35,506 bases of DNA from contig JACPQR010000124.1 in assembly GCA_016190375.1 (NCBI GenBank), positions 1-35,506 on the forward strand, in the 5' to 3' direction. Made by a program: the position numbers and the translations under genes. The notes below the pieces were generated by a model. It saw only the letters and a list, made by a program, of their open reading frames with translations, had not been told where the DNA came from and ran no database searches. This DNA comes from Deltaproteobacteria bacterium. Lineage in GTDB: Bacteria; Myxococcota_A; Polyangia; JACPQR01. Shown one piece after another: positions 6,703 to 14,500 of this stretch; within the stretch, counting starts at the first letter, position 1; each line of letters begins with the position of its first letter.

Positions 6703-8558
6703 CATGGCGGCGTCGGGGGCGGCGCCGGGGGCGCCGGGAGCGGCGCGCTCGGGACAGGATCGGGCCCTGCCAGGATCTCCCTCGTCGCGTCGCGGACGAA
6801 CGCGAGGCCGTTCGGGTCGGCTGCGATGGCCTCGAGCCGTGGCCGTGCGTCGCGTCCCCCGAGGCGAAGGATCGCCTGCGCTGCCTCGGCGAGCGCCGGG
6901 GGCCTGAAGCCCAGCGCATCGTCGGCGTGATAGCGCTCGAGGAACGTGAACAGGGGCCCCTGCGCGGCGTGGTCGCCGATCTCTCCGAGGGCTCTCGCGA
7001 TCGCCGCGAGGGTCTCGGGATCCGTGCTCGGGTCGTCCAGGTGCTCCAGGAGCGCCGGTACGGCCCGCGCCTCCCGCACCGACGCGAGCGCCGCAGCCAG
7101 CGCCGCCACGGGACCCGGCTCGGTGCGGGCCAGCCAGTCGCGATGGGTCCCGAGCGCCGCGATCAACGCTTCGGTGCCTTCGCTGCGCCCCTCGAGGCTG
7201 GCCGCCGCCGCCTCGCGGATTGCTTGCGGAAGGCCCGCGTGGGCGATGATTCGCACGAGATCCGCGCTGGCCTGGGGTCCAGGCAATCGGCCGAGCAGGC
7301 GCGTGGCGAAGGCCCGGACATCGACCAGCCCGCCGTCGCCGCCCGTGGCGATCTCGACCAGGCGGGCGCGGGCGCTGGACGACTCCGGCCGGACGTTCGG
7401 ATGCGGCCGCAAGATCCCGAGGTCGAACGAAGCCGACAGGATCGGCGGCGCAGCGACGGTCGATCGGTAGCGTACCAGCCCGTCGGAGGCGTCGATGAAC
7501 TGGAGCGCTCCCGCGGCGTCGACGAGGAGAAGCCCACCCTCGGTCGCGCACGCGGCGATCGCGTCCTCGGAGAGCTCGGTCGCCCAGCGAACAGCGCCGT
7601 CGGCGTGGGCGATGCCGAAGACGATGCGGCGGTGCAGCGAGTAGACGAGCTCCCCCGAGAGAGGAAGATCCGCCAGGTCCGACACGCCCGGCGCCCAGAA
7701 GATCTGGGCGGGGTGCCGGGCGGCGTCTGGGCTCATGGGCAAGAAAGCGTCGGGTCCCATCGTCGGCTCGCCCGGCAGCGCGACCGGCTCGGGCAGCTCG
7801 AACCGCGTCTGGCCGCGCTTCGTGCCCCTCGCCGACCGCGATGTGAGCCGGTACAGGGTTCGGCCGCCGTAGAAGATGCCCTCGCGGCGCGCGGTCACGA
7901 ACGAGATCCGGTCATCCAGGCTCCTCATGCGCGCGACCTCGACGCCGCTCTGGGCGGCGAATGCGCTGACGTAGAGATGATCCCAGGGCACGAGCACGAG
8001 GTCGCCCGCGACCGCGGGCGCGCCGATTTCCCGTTCGACCTCGATCCTCCATCTCTGCGCACCGGTCTCCATGTCGACGGCCACGAGCGCGCTGGCTCGG
8101 CGCCCGGGAGCTGCCCCGAAGACGAGAAACGCAAGCTCGTACGTCGCGGCGGCGCCCAGGAACTGCTCCTCGCGCGGGAAGCGCCAGAGGAAGCGCCCGC
8201 TCTCGAGCGCGAGCGCCACGACGTCGTCCCCCGCGAGGAAGATCACCGCGTCTTCGGTGACGAACGGCCGCGAGGTGGCCTCGATCTCGGCCTGCCAGAG
8301 CCGGCGGTCACGCGAGACGTCGTGGGCCGAGACCTGGCCGTGGCTGGCAACGACGAGGACCGGCACCCCGGCGGCGTTCATCGGCGCGCCGGCCGCGGGA
8401 TCCGGAACGCGCGCCAGAAGTGCCTCGATCGAGCCGGCCCTGTTGTCGGGGAACAGGAGCCGGAACGGCGGTGCCTCGACCGCCGATCCGCACGAGGCCG
8501 CGAGCCACACGACCGATGCCACGACCGCTGCTCGCCTGGTCGCTCCCGCTCTCGTCAT
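6702..8558 (-). CDS. Lipoprotein with PQQ-type beta-propeller and C-terminal HEAT repeats
   Basis: This 618-residue protein starts at ATG 8558. A signal peptide ends in a lipobox (VVWLAASCG, Cys23). Residues about 60-400 contain repeated strands of the form DRRLWQAEIEATSRP, LESGRFLWRFP and METGAQRWRIEV, which are PQQ-like propeller blades as in BamB. No catalytic dehydrogenase residues were recognised, so this is probably a binding scaffold. Residues about 430-590 are HEAT-like helices (AVPALLEHLDDPS, LAAIARALGEIGDHAAQGPL). The end is Pro-rich. Its start overlaps the stop of the upstream HEAT protein by 4 nt, so the two probably work together at the periplasmic face of a membrane. The substrate or partner is unknown. 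Confidence 0.8.
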   Translation of the reverse strand: MTRAGATRRAAVVASVVWLAASCGSAVEAPPFRLLFPDNRAGSIEALLARVPDPAAGAPMNAAGVPVLVVASHGQVSAHDVSRDRRLWQAEIEATSRPFVTEDAVIFLAGDDVVALALESGRFLWRFPREEQFLGAAATYELAFLVFGAAPGRRASALVAVDMETGAQRWRIEVEREIGAPAVAGDLVLVPWDHLYVSAFAAQSGVEVARMRSLDDRISFVTARREGIFYGGRTLYRLTSRSARGTKRGQTRFELPEPVALPGEPTMGPDAFLPMSPDAARHPAQIFWAPGVSDLADLPLSGELVYSLHRRIVFGIAHADGAVRWATELSEDAIAACATEGGLLLVDAAGALQFIDASDGLVRYRSTVAAPPILSASFDLGILRPHPNVRPESSSARARLVEIATGGDGGLVDVRAFATRLLGRLPGPQASADLVRIIAHAGLPQAIREAAAASLEGRSEGTEALIAALGTHRDWLARTEPGPVAALAAALASVREARAVPALLEHLDDPSTDPETLAAIARALGEIGDHAAQGPLFTFLERYHADDALGFRPPALAEAAQAILRLGGRDARPRLEAIAADPNGLAFVRDATREILAGPDPVPSAPLPAPPAPPPTPP

Positions 8559-9340
8559 TGCGCGCTCACCCCGAGCACCTCGGCGATCTTCTCGCGCAGG
8601 CGGCGCTGCGCCCTGGGGACCTGCTCGCGGAGCGATTCGAGGAAGACCCGGATCTCCGGCGTGCCGCTGCTGGCCAGCCGGTCGACGAGCTCCAGCCTCT
8701 GCCGCTCGGGCACGTCCCGGCGAAGCAGGAAGAGGCGGAAGGCCGGGAGCACGGCGGCGATCCCGACCCGGCTCGACATCTCGATGAGCCTGTCGCAGTG
8801 CGCCGCGCCGCCGATCGCGCCGACGGCCGGCGCCGCCGACAGACTGCCTGCCTCGACCGCGCGAAGAAGTGGCTCCACCGCCTCCGCGGTCCCGGCCGTC
8901 GCGAGGGCCTGGGCCGCGGCGCCGCGGACGGACTCGTGCGGATCGCCGAGGGCGACGACCAGCGCGCGCGAGACCGAGTCGGACTTCAGCGGTGCCAGGG
9001 CAACCGCCGCTCGCGCCCTGACCTCGGGGCGGCGATGACGGAGCAGCGGCGCCAGCGCGTCGGCGGTGTCTGCCCGGCCGAGGGCTCCTAGAGCATCGAT
9101 CGCGGGTAACAGGAGAGCGCCTGGTGGGCCCCTTCGGATGAACGCGGACAGCGCCGGCACAGCCCCCGCGCTCCCCGACGCGCCGAGCGACGACAGCGCT
9201 CGCCGCATGCGCTCGAGGTCGCCGGACTCGAGGTCGGCCGTCAGCGCGGCAACGTCGAGGCGGATCCGGGGTCGCGCGCCGGTCTGCGCCGCAGCCAGGC
9301 CGGGCAGCCACAGGAGCAAGAGGAGGGCGCCGCGCGTCAC
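8555..9340 (-). CDS. Exported HEAT-repeat protein
   Basis: This 261-residue protein starts at GTG 9340; the frame is open to 9595, but only this start gives a signal peptide (TRGALLLLLWLPGLAAAQ). The mature part is built of about six HEAT/PBS-type helical pairs (AVPALSAFIRRGP, LLPAIDALGALGRADTADALAPLL, HRRPEVRARAAVALAPL, DPHESVRGAAAQALATAG). Such repeats are protein-binding scaffolds. It is followed with an ATGA overlap by the PQQ/HEAT lipoprotein, and both carry HEAT repeats, which suggests a shared complex. A TATACT hexamer 9 nt before the GTG, with no ribosome site, suggests a leaderless transcript. Confidence 0.8.
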   Translation of the reverse strand: MTRGALLLLLWLPGLAAAQTGARPRIRLDVAALTADLESGDLERMRRALSSLGASGSAGAVPALSAFIRRGPPGALLLPAIDALGALGRADTADALAPLLRHRRPEVRARAAVALAPLKSDSVSRALVVALGDPHESVRGAAAQALATAGTAEAVEPLLRAVEAGSLSAAPAVGAIGGAAHCDRLIEMSSRVGIAAVLPAFRLFLLRRDVPERQRLELVDRLASSGTPEIRVFLESLREQVPRAQRRLREKIAEVLGVSAQ

Positions 9341-9348
9341 GCCGACGG

Positions 9349-9354
9349 AGTATA
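9349..9354 (-). promoter_or_regulatory. -10 element TATACT of the HEAT operon
   Basis: TATACT on the minus strand (9354-9349) matches TATAAT at 5 of 6 positions and ends 9 nt before GTG 9340. No convincing -35 or ribosome site was seen. Confidence 0.5.
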
Positions 9355-9483
9355 GAGCGTTTCCTCGCGCGGAGAACCGGATAGGGAACGCGGCATGCCG
9401 GCACCAGCTCTGGGGCGCCGGCGCACCAGTCCGTCGTCGCGCGGCCGGCTCCGTCGCGCCGACTCGATGGCAGGACAAGTGCA

Positions 9484-10068
9484 TTGCGCCGGCGCGTGCG
9501 TCCCGGTGCCAGCTTCCTCGTCGTCCTGATGCTGATCGCTTCGGGCGGCGTGGCGCACGCCCAGAGGATCCCGCTGCGGGGACCGCTGCACGCACCGATC
9601 GAGCGGAGGCTCCTGCGCTCCGGTCGCCTGTTCCTCGCGGCGCTTCCGGGTCTCGCGGTGGCTCGTGTGGAGGGCACGCGTGCGGTCGTCGCGGGCCGGG
9701 CCGATCTGCACCCGTTCGACTTCCTTGGCCTCGGGGCGTGGGGGTCTTGTGGGTTGCCGTGCGGCGGTGACGACGGTGAGGTGGGATGGGCAGCCGCCGG
9801 GCAGGTCACGATCGTGCCCGCGTGGGGGAAGCTGGCGCTCGCGGGCGAGGTGGTCGTGAAGATGGATCTGTCCGCATTCGGAGGGCTCGGCGCCGCCCAG
9901 AGGCCCGGCGGGGCAAGGCTGGTTCCGACCTTCGGCGGCGGGATGAACCTCTACCTGGGCGAGGCCGTGGCGGCGGCGCTGGAGGTCCGAGCGATCTGGC
10001 CCACGACGCTCGTCTCGGTCGGGCTCGTCCTCGCCCTGCCCACGGCGGCGAGGTGGGAGCGCGGCTAG
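9484..10068 (+). CDS. Small exported, probably outer-membrane protein, unrecognised family
   Basis: This 194-residue protein starts at TTG 9484, with AGGA 8 nt upstream. A signal peptide (ASFLVVLMLIASGGVAHAQ) is clear. The mature part alternates hydrophobic and small residues with many Gly (GWAAAGQVTIVPAWGKLALAGEVVVKMDLSAF, LVPTFGGGMNLYLGEAVAAALEVRAIW) and ends in VSVGLVLALP, a pattern of transmembrane beta-strands. One Cys pair lies in a loop (GSCGLPCGGDDG). I do not recognise the family; a small outer-membrane barrel is the best guess. It is divergent from the HEAT operon across 143 bp and stands alone. Confidence 0.65.
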   Translation: MRRRVRPGASFLVVLMLIASGGVAHAQRIPLRGPLHAPIERRLLRSGRLFLAALPGLAVARVEGTRAVVAGRADLHPFDFLGLGAWGSCGLPCGGDDGEVGWAAAGQVTIVPAWGKLALAGEVVVKMDLSAFGGLGAAQRPGGARLVPTFGGGMNLYLGEAVAAALEVRAIWPTTLVSVGLVLALPTAARWERG

Positions 10069-10070
10069 AA

Positions 10071-10135
10071 GTCGCCGGGTCGAGCACCTCGTCGCAGTAG
10101 TCGCACGCGCCCTGCCGAGCATCGGCGTCAACCAC
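10071..10135 (-). pseudogene. Decayed scrap of a Cys-rich protein gene related to the one at 11491-12984
   Basis: On the minus strand this stretch encodes ARQGACDYCDEVLDPA, close to GDGGACDYCGEVRDPA near the C-terminus of the Cys-rich lipoprotein. At the DNA level 10075-10112 matches 11655-11692 at 35 of 38 positions by eye, in the same orientation. No start, signal peptide or further homology was seen. It is a remnant of a paralogue or partial duplication lying just upstream of the ATPase gene. Confidence 0.65.
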
Positions 10136-10179
10136 ACGTCCCCTGACCTGAGCGGACGAGGGGCTATCTGTTACCGTTG

Positions 10180-10209
10180 TTGACAATTGGCCCCGCGGGG
10201 GACGAGAAT
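10180..10209 (+). promoter_or_regulatory. Promoter of the DUF4143 ATPase gene
   Basis: TTGACA (10180-10185) and GAGAAT (10204-10209) are 18 bp apart; GTG 10219 is 10 nt after the -10 with no ribosome site. The -35 lies inside the inverted repeat TTGTTGACAA. The frame opens at 10177, but this promoter and the start of homology support GTG 10219. Confidence 0.55.
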
Positions 10210-10218
10210 CAACGAGCA

Positions 10219-11421
10219 GTGATCCGCAGGACCCTGCACGATCGTCTCCTGCACGCGGCCCGGCGTTTCCCGGTCGTCGTCGTCACGGGACCGCGCCAGT
10301 CCGGGAAGACGACCCTCTGCCGCATGGCGTTTCCGACGAAGCCCTACTCGTCGCTGGAGACGCCGGACGTGCGCGAGTTCGCGCTCTCCGACCCGCGCGG
10401 GTTCCTCGCCCAGTTTCCCCGCGGCGCCGTGCTCGACGAGGTCCAGCGTGCGCCTAGCCTCCTCTCGTACATCCAGGGAATCGTGGACGAGCGTCGGCGC
10501 AGCGGCATCTTCGTCCTCACGGGTTCCCAGCACTTCGGTCTCCTCGAAGCCGTCACCCAGACGCTCGCGGGTAGATGCGCGCTACTCCATCTGTATCCTT
10601 TCTCCCTCGAAGAGCTGAGAAGGATGCGCCGCGTCCCGGCGGATCTCTCCAGGCTTCTCCACCGCGGGGGATATCCACCGATTCACGACCGGCGTCTCGA
10701 CCCCTCCGAGTGGCTCGCGGCGTACGTCGGAAGCTATGTCGAGCGGGACGTCCGGCAGGTGCTCGCGGTCTCCGATCTGCTCGCCTTTCAGACGTTCGTC
10801 CGGATGTGCGCGGGCCGCACGGCGCAGCTCCTCAATCTGTCTGCACTCGGCTCGGACTGCGGCATCACCCACAACACCGCGCGGTCGTGGCTCTCGGTGC
10901 TCGAGACAGGCTTCCTGTCGATTCGGCTCCCGCCCCTCCACGCGAGTCTCGGCAAGCGGCTCGTCAAGGCACCCAAGCTACACCTGCTCGACTCCGGGCT
11001 GGCCTGCTATCTGCTAGGGATCCGACATCCAGCCGACCTCGCGCAGCATCCGCTGCGTGGGGCGATCTTCGAGTCATGGGTGGTCTCCGAGGTGCTCAAA
11101 TGGCGCGCCCATCGCGGTCTACCGGCCGACTTGGCCTTCTTTCGCGACCGCAAGGGCGCCGAAGTGGACCTGCTCGTCGAGAGTCGGCACCCCATCGCGG
11201 TCGAGGTGAAGGCGGGGGCGACGGTGAAGCCCGAGTTCTTCGGCCCGCTCGTGAGCCTCGCCCAGGCATTGCCTCACGCGATCGACGTTCGGCGCGTGGT
11301 GGTATATGGCGGCGCCGCCGCCCAGGAAAGAGCCAGCGGTACGGCACTCCCCTGGTCCCGTCTCGACGAATTCGACTGGTCGGGCGACCTGCGAGCCTCG
11401 AGTCGCGACCGACGCGATTGA
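10219..11421 (+). CDS. AAA ATPase with DUF4143 (PD-(D/E)XK-like) C-terminal domain
   Basis: This 400-residue protein has Walker A TGPRQSGKTTL (Lys30) and Walker B GAVLDEVQ (Asp73-Glu74), then a sensor-like FVLTGSQ at about 98-104. The middle carries the family signature GGYPP and a long helical region including YVERDVRQVLAVSDL. The C-terminal domain has RKGAEVDLLVES (Asp317) followed by VEVKAG (Glu329, Lys331), the metal-binding pattern of restriction-endonuclease-like folds. Proteins of this type are very common but lack a settled function; defence or nucleic-acid roles have been suggested. It is a single gene beside a decayed gene scrap, consistent with lateral arrival. Motifs are complete, so it is probably active. 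Confidence 0.88.
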   Translation: MIRRTLHDRLLHAARRFPVVVVTGPRQSGKTTLCRMAFPTKPYSSLETPDVREFALSDPRGFLAQFPRGAVLDEVQRAPSLLSYIQGIVDERRRSGIFVLTGSQHFGLLEAVTQTLAGRCALLHLYPFSLEELRRMRRVPADLSRLLHRGGYPPIHDRRLDPSEWLAAYVGSYVERDVRQVLAVSDLLAFQTFVRMCAGRTAQLLNLSALGSDCGITHNTARSWLSVLETGFLSIRLPPLHASLGKRLVKAPKLHLLDSGLACYLLGIRHPADLAQHPLRGAIFESWVVSEVLKWRAHRGLPADLAFFRDRKGAEVDLLVESRHPIAVEVKAGATVKPEFFGPLVSLAQALPHAIDVRRVVVYGGAAAQERASGTALPWSRLDEFDWSGDLRASSRDRRD

Positions 11422-11490
11422 GGATCGGACCTCTGCAGCAAGCCGGTTACGTGCCCGGCCGGCGCTCGCCGAACGCGTCCGGTGTTCTGA

Positions 11491-12984
11491 CTAGAAGTAG
11501 CCGCCGTCCTCGCAGATCCCGTCGATCCCGTAGAGCTCCGTGGAGGACACGGGACAGACCGAGGCCATCTCGGCGCAGGACCCCTGTTCGCCATCCAGGA
11601 TGCACCGCAGATCGTCGAGGCAGCTCGATCTGTAGGGCTCGAGCGAGGGGTCGGCCGGGTCGCGCACCTCGCCGCAGTAGTCGCAGGCGCCCCCATCTCC
11701 GTTGGCCCCCGCGCACTGCCCGCGCTCCGCGTCGCAATACAGGTCCGGGCCGCAGCGGTCCTCCCAGTCGAACGCGTTGCACTCGTCGTCGAGGGCAAGG
11801 CCGGGCAGGCATTGCCACTCGCCGGCATCCGGGTTGTCGCGGCAGGTCATGCCTTCGCCGCAATCCCCGTTCCCGTTGCAAGGCGAGCCTCCGCCCCGGT
11901 CCACGCAGACGCTGTTCCAGCAGCGCAGGCCCTCGACGCAGGTGTCGCGGGTCATGGCCTGATCCCAGATCCCCTCGCACTCGCCGCCCTCGACGGCGCG
12001 CGGCCGGCACTCCATGCGATTGTCGGAGAAATCGAACGCGCACACGCGCCCTGCCGCGCACGCCAGGCTGTCGATGCACTCGCCGCCGTTGCCGACCTCG
12101 CCGTCGATGAGCCCGAGGAGCAGCGCGGGCGGCCAGCGCTCCCAGCCGACCGGGCGCTCGCAGAGCCCGGGATCGATCCGGTAGTGCGCGTCGAACGCCT
12201 CGAGCCCGTTCTGGCGGACGGTCGCCTGGCCATCGTCGACGAGCTGCCGCACAAGCGCGACGCCCCACACCTCGCAGAACGCGAACTCCATTCCGACGCA
12301 CGCAATGTCGTCCCGCTCGACGCCGGCGCCGCCGCTCCCGCCGCCGCGGTTGCCGGCGCCCGAGTACAGGTCGCCCGCGTGCTCGCACTCGCACTCAGGG
12401 TCGAAGATCGCTCCGCAGAGGTTGATTGCCCGGCGCATGCACAGCGTCTCCAGGGTCAGATCGATGACGGCAACCGGCAGACATTCTCCTGTCGCGGGGT
12501 CGATCGCCGTGCCCAGGCCGCACTCGGGCGGTGGTACGCACTGGCCCTCCTCGTCCATGAGCTGGCCCGGAGGGCAGGCGGGCACGCACTCGCCGGCCTC
12601 CGGATCGAAGGTGGTTCCCGGGGCGCAGGCCGCCTCGTCCGGGACACACCCGCCGGCGTCGTCGTCGAAGCGCGTTCCGTCCGCGCAGGCCGCTTCGTCC
12701 AGCACGCACTCGCCGGATTCCTCGTCGAACGTCGTTCCCTCGGCGCAGGCGTCCTCGTTCGGAACGCATTCGCCGTCGACCTCGCTCGTCCCGTCGCCGC
12801 ACTGGGCGCCGCCGGCTTCGGGAACGCACTTCCCCTCGTCGTCCGGCACCGTCCCCGCACCGCAGAACGCATCGGCGCGGCACTGGCCGTCCACGGGATC
12901 CTCGCCGTCCGGGCAGACGAGCTTCTGGGTTCCACCGCAGGCGCCAATCGCGATCGAGACCACGAGCCATGCGAAGCTTCTCAT
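11491..12984 (-). CDS. Cys-rich repeat lipoprotein of myxobacterial type
   Basis: This 497-residue protein starts at ATG 12984. Its signal peptide ends in a lipobox (SIAIGACGG, Cys16). Residues 24-170 are eight tandem Cys repeats of the form CxxGTxxDxxxGxCVP, about 20 residues each, rich in Asp and Glu. A Gly-rich linker (GAGNRGGGSGGAG) follows at about 210-225. The C-terminal 270 residues are another Cys-rich region with many short disulfide-type knots (CVEGLRCWNSVCVD, CNGNGDCGEGMTC, CGPDLYCDAERGQC). It is probably surface-exposed and disulfide-stabilised, binding ligand or Ca2+. Similar architectures are frequent in Myxococcota; no function is known to me. A decayed copy of its C-terminal motif lies at 10071-10135. 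Confidence 0.8.
   Translation of the reverse strand: MRSFAWLVVSIAIGACGGTQKLVCPDGEDPVDGQCRADAFCGAGTVPDDEGKCVPEAGGAQCGDGTSEVDGECVPNEDACAEGTTFDEESGECVLDEAACADGTRFDDDAGGCVPDEAACAPGTTFDPEAGECVPACPPGQLMDEEGQCVPPPECGLGTAIDPATGECLPVAVIDLTLETLCMRRAINLCGAIFDPECECEHAGDLYSGAGNRGGGSGGAGVERDDIACVGMEFAFCEVWGVALVRQLVDDGQATVRQNGLEAFDAHYRIDPGLCERPVGWERWPPALLLGLIDGEVGNGGECIDSLACAAGRVCAFDFSDNRMECRPRAVEGGECEGIWDQAMTRDTCVEGLRCWNSVCVDRGGGSPCNGNGDCGEGMTCRDNPDAGEWQCLPGLALDDECNAFDWEDRCGPDLYCDAERGQCAGANGDGGACDYCGEVRDPADPSLEPYRSSCLDDLRCILDGEQGSCAEMASVCPVSSTELYGIDGICEDGGYF
12475..12915 (-). repeat. Eight Cys-repeat units, three with exact 60-bp phase
   Basis: The repeat units begin at Cys24 and end near residue 170 of the lipoprotein. 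The Cys residues at 80, 100 and 120 are spaced exactly 20 residues, so the central units are in 60-bp register. The units differ at the DNA level, so the array is old rather than freshly expanded. Confidence 0.8.
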
Positions 12985-13063
12985 TGCAGAGTACCTTTCG
13001 CGCGCCGCGATCTGTCGCGGCCGAACGTGACATTTATCACGGCGGGCAAGGTCAGCACCAGCT

Positions 13064-14482
13064 TCAGCGCGTTGCCCGCTCGATCTCGCGAAGCTCCCTG
13101 CTCGTCGGCGCCACCGCGAGCCCTCGGAGGGCCTGGCGCCGGGCTCCAGCTCGATCGCCACGAGCGAGGAGCGAGCGTGCGAGGACCACTCTGCCGTAGA
13201 TCCAGCCCCGATCGCTGGCGAGGCCCGCGCGCATCTGTCCCTCCGCCGCCGCGTCGTCGCCCGAGGCCGCCAGCGCCTCGGCGTACAGCCGCCTGAGGTC
13301 CGTGACTCGCGGATGCCGGCGCACGGCGTCCGCGGCGATCGGGAGAGCGGCCGCCGCATCGATGGCGAGCGTTGCCCGGACAAACGCGATGGCCAGCCGC
13401 GGACGGTCCGGATGGCGCGCCGCGAGATCGCCGAAGAGGTCGCGCGCGCGCTGCGGTTCTGCGCGGACCATCAGATCGTCGGCTGCATCGGCGCTCCGGG
13501 CGTCGGCGACCTCGCGCGGGTCGAGCTCCCCGCGAAGGCGCAGGGACGGAGCCAGCCGGCGCGCGATCTCCACGTTGCCGGAGCGGTTCGGATGTATGCG
13601 GTCGGGCTGGAAGTCGCCGCCGGCGAGGCGCGGTGCGACGGCGCCGCGAATGCGCGCGACCGCGTCTCCGTAGGGCTCGGCGGGCGCCTGGGGCACGACC
13701 GGGGGGACCACCACGACGAGACCCGGAGGCGAGCGCCGGCGACCCGCCGGGTGGCGAGCGACACGAACGAGCCGGTCCAGGTTGTCGCTGAAGCCCTCGA
13801 GGTCGACGCGCGGCTCCGGATCTGGGGGAGGGCATCGCGGTGGCGCATCGCGGACGAGCCCGGCCAGGGCACGATAGAGAGCCAGCCGGCCCAGGACCGT
13901 GCGGAGGCCCACGGTGGCCATCGACCGCGCGATCTCGGCGTCCGTGGCTCCGCACGCGGGCGCCGCGTCGTTGAAGGCTCCGACGTAGAGGACGACGGCG
14001 TCCGCCTCGAGCCGTGGCAGGATTCGCTCGGCCAACCAGAGCGATTGCAGCGACGAGTAGCCCGGCACCGCCAGACGTACCGTCTCCACCCTCTCACCGT
14101 CGGGCCCCTCGAGCGTCTCCAGCATCGCGCCGTAGGTGTCCGGCAGGTCGAGGCCGAGCCCGAAGGTGCAGGAGTCTCCCACGAGCGCAATCCGGAAGGT
14201 CCGGGCGGGCTTCGGCGCCTCGATCTCCGGGCCCCGGAGCCCGAGGGAGTTGGTCCGGTACAGGCCGCCCACGATCTCTGCCGAGGGCCGGAGCCTCCAG
14301 AAGAGCTCGGGGTCGATCTCGTAGTAGACGCCGGCGCGCGCCCAGCCCGACTCCTCGTTCACGAAACGCACGGGCGTGTCGTCGACCGCGCGCCCGAGGC
14401 CGAGGAGTCGGACCAACGCCTCGAGGGCGACCAGGATCGCCACCGCGACGCCGACGTCACGGAGCCGCCGCACGGCAGACAT
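13064..14482 (-). CDS. SGNH/GDSL hydrolase with C-terminal TPR-like helices
   Basis: This 472-residue protein has one N-terminal membrane segment (VGVAVAILVALEALVRLLGL, residues 10-29). The SGNH blocks are in order: GDSCTFG with nucleophile Ser104, Gly in AVPGYSS (about 141), GAFND with Asn171, and DRIHPN with Asp294 and His297. It is thus a periplasmic or outer-face esterase/acyl hydrolase. Residues about 330-470 are helical pairs (ARDLFGDLAARHPDRPRLAIAFV, RRLYAEALAASGDDAAAEGQM, ARSLLARGDRAGARRQAL) resembling TPRs. The start is ATG 14482, only 18 bp from the divergent glycosyltransferase, so a joint role in modifying an envelope glycan or lipid is plausible. This link is inferred from position only. 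Confidence 0.85.
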   Translation of the reverse strand: MSAVRRLRDVGVAVAILVALEALVRLLGLGRAVDDTPVRFVNEESGWARAGVYYEIDPELFWRLRPSAEIVGGLYRTNSLGLRGPEIEAPKPARTFRIALVGDSCTFGLGLDLPDTYGAMLETLEGPDGERVETVRLAVPGYSSLQSLWLAERILPRLEADAVVLYVGAFNDAAPACGATDAEIARSMATVGLRTVLGRLALYRALAGLVRDAPPRCPPPDPEPRVDLEGFSDNLDRLVRVARHPAGRRRSPPGLVVVVPPVVPQAPAEPYGDAVARIRGAVAPRLAGGDFQPDRIHPNRSGNVEIARRLAPSLRLRGELDPREVADARSADAADDLMVRAEPQRARDLFGDLAARHPDRPRLAIAFVRATLAIDAAAALPIAADAVRRHPRVTDLRRLYAEALAASGDDAAAEGQMRAGLASDRGWIYGRVVLARSLLARGDRAGARRQALRGLAVAPTSRELREIERATR

Positions 14483-14492
14483 CGTATACGAT
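14481..14492. promoter_or_regulatory. 12-bp palindrome in an 18-bp divergent spacer
   Basis: ATCGTATACGAT is a perfect palindrome. It overlaps the ATG of the SGNH gene, and its TATACG (14485-14490) lies 11 nt before GTG 14501 of the glycosyltransferase. It could be that gene's -10 or an operator for both genes; no -35 was recognised. Confidence 0.4.
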
Positions 14493-14500
14493 CCGTCCCG

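Noticed and set aside
6405..9038. An 877-residue open frame on the plus strand opposite the HEAT operon
   Set aside because: It is Arg/Gly/Ala-rich with no domain, signal or start context, and lies antisense to two well-supported genes; long antisense frames are expected at this base composition.
10177..10218. TTG 10177 as the start of the DUF4143 ATPase
   Set aside because: It would place the start codon upstream of the -35 element; homology begins at the GTG at 10219.
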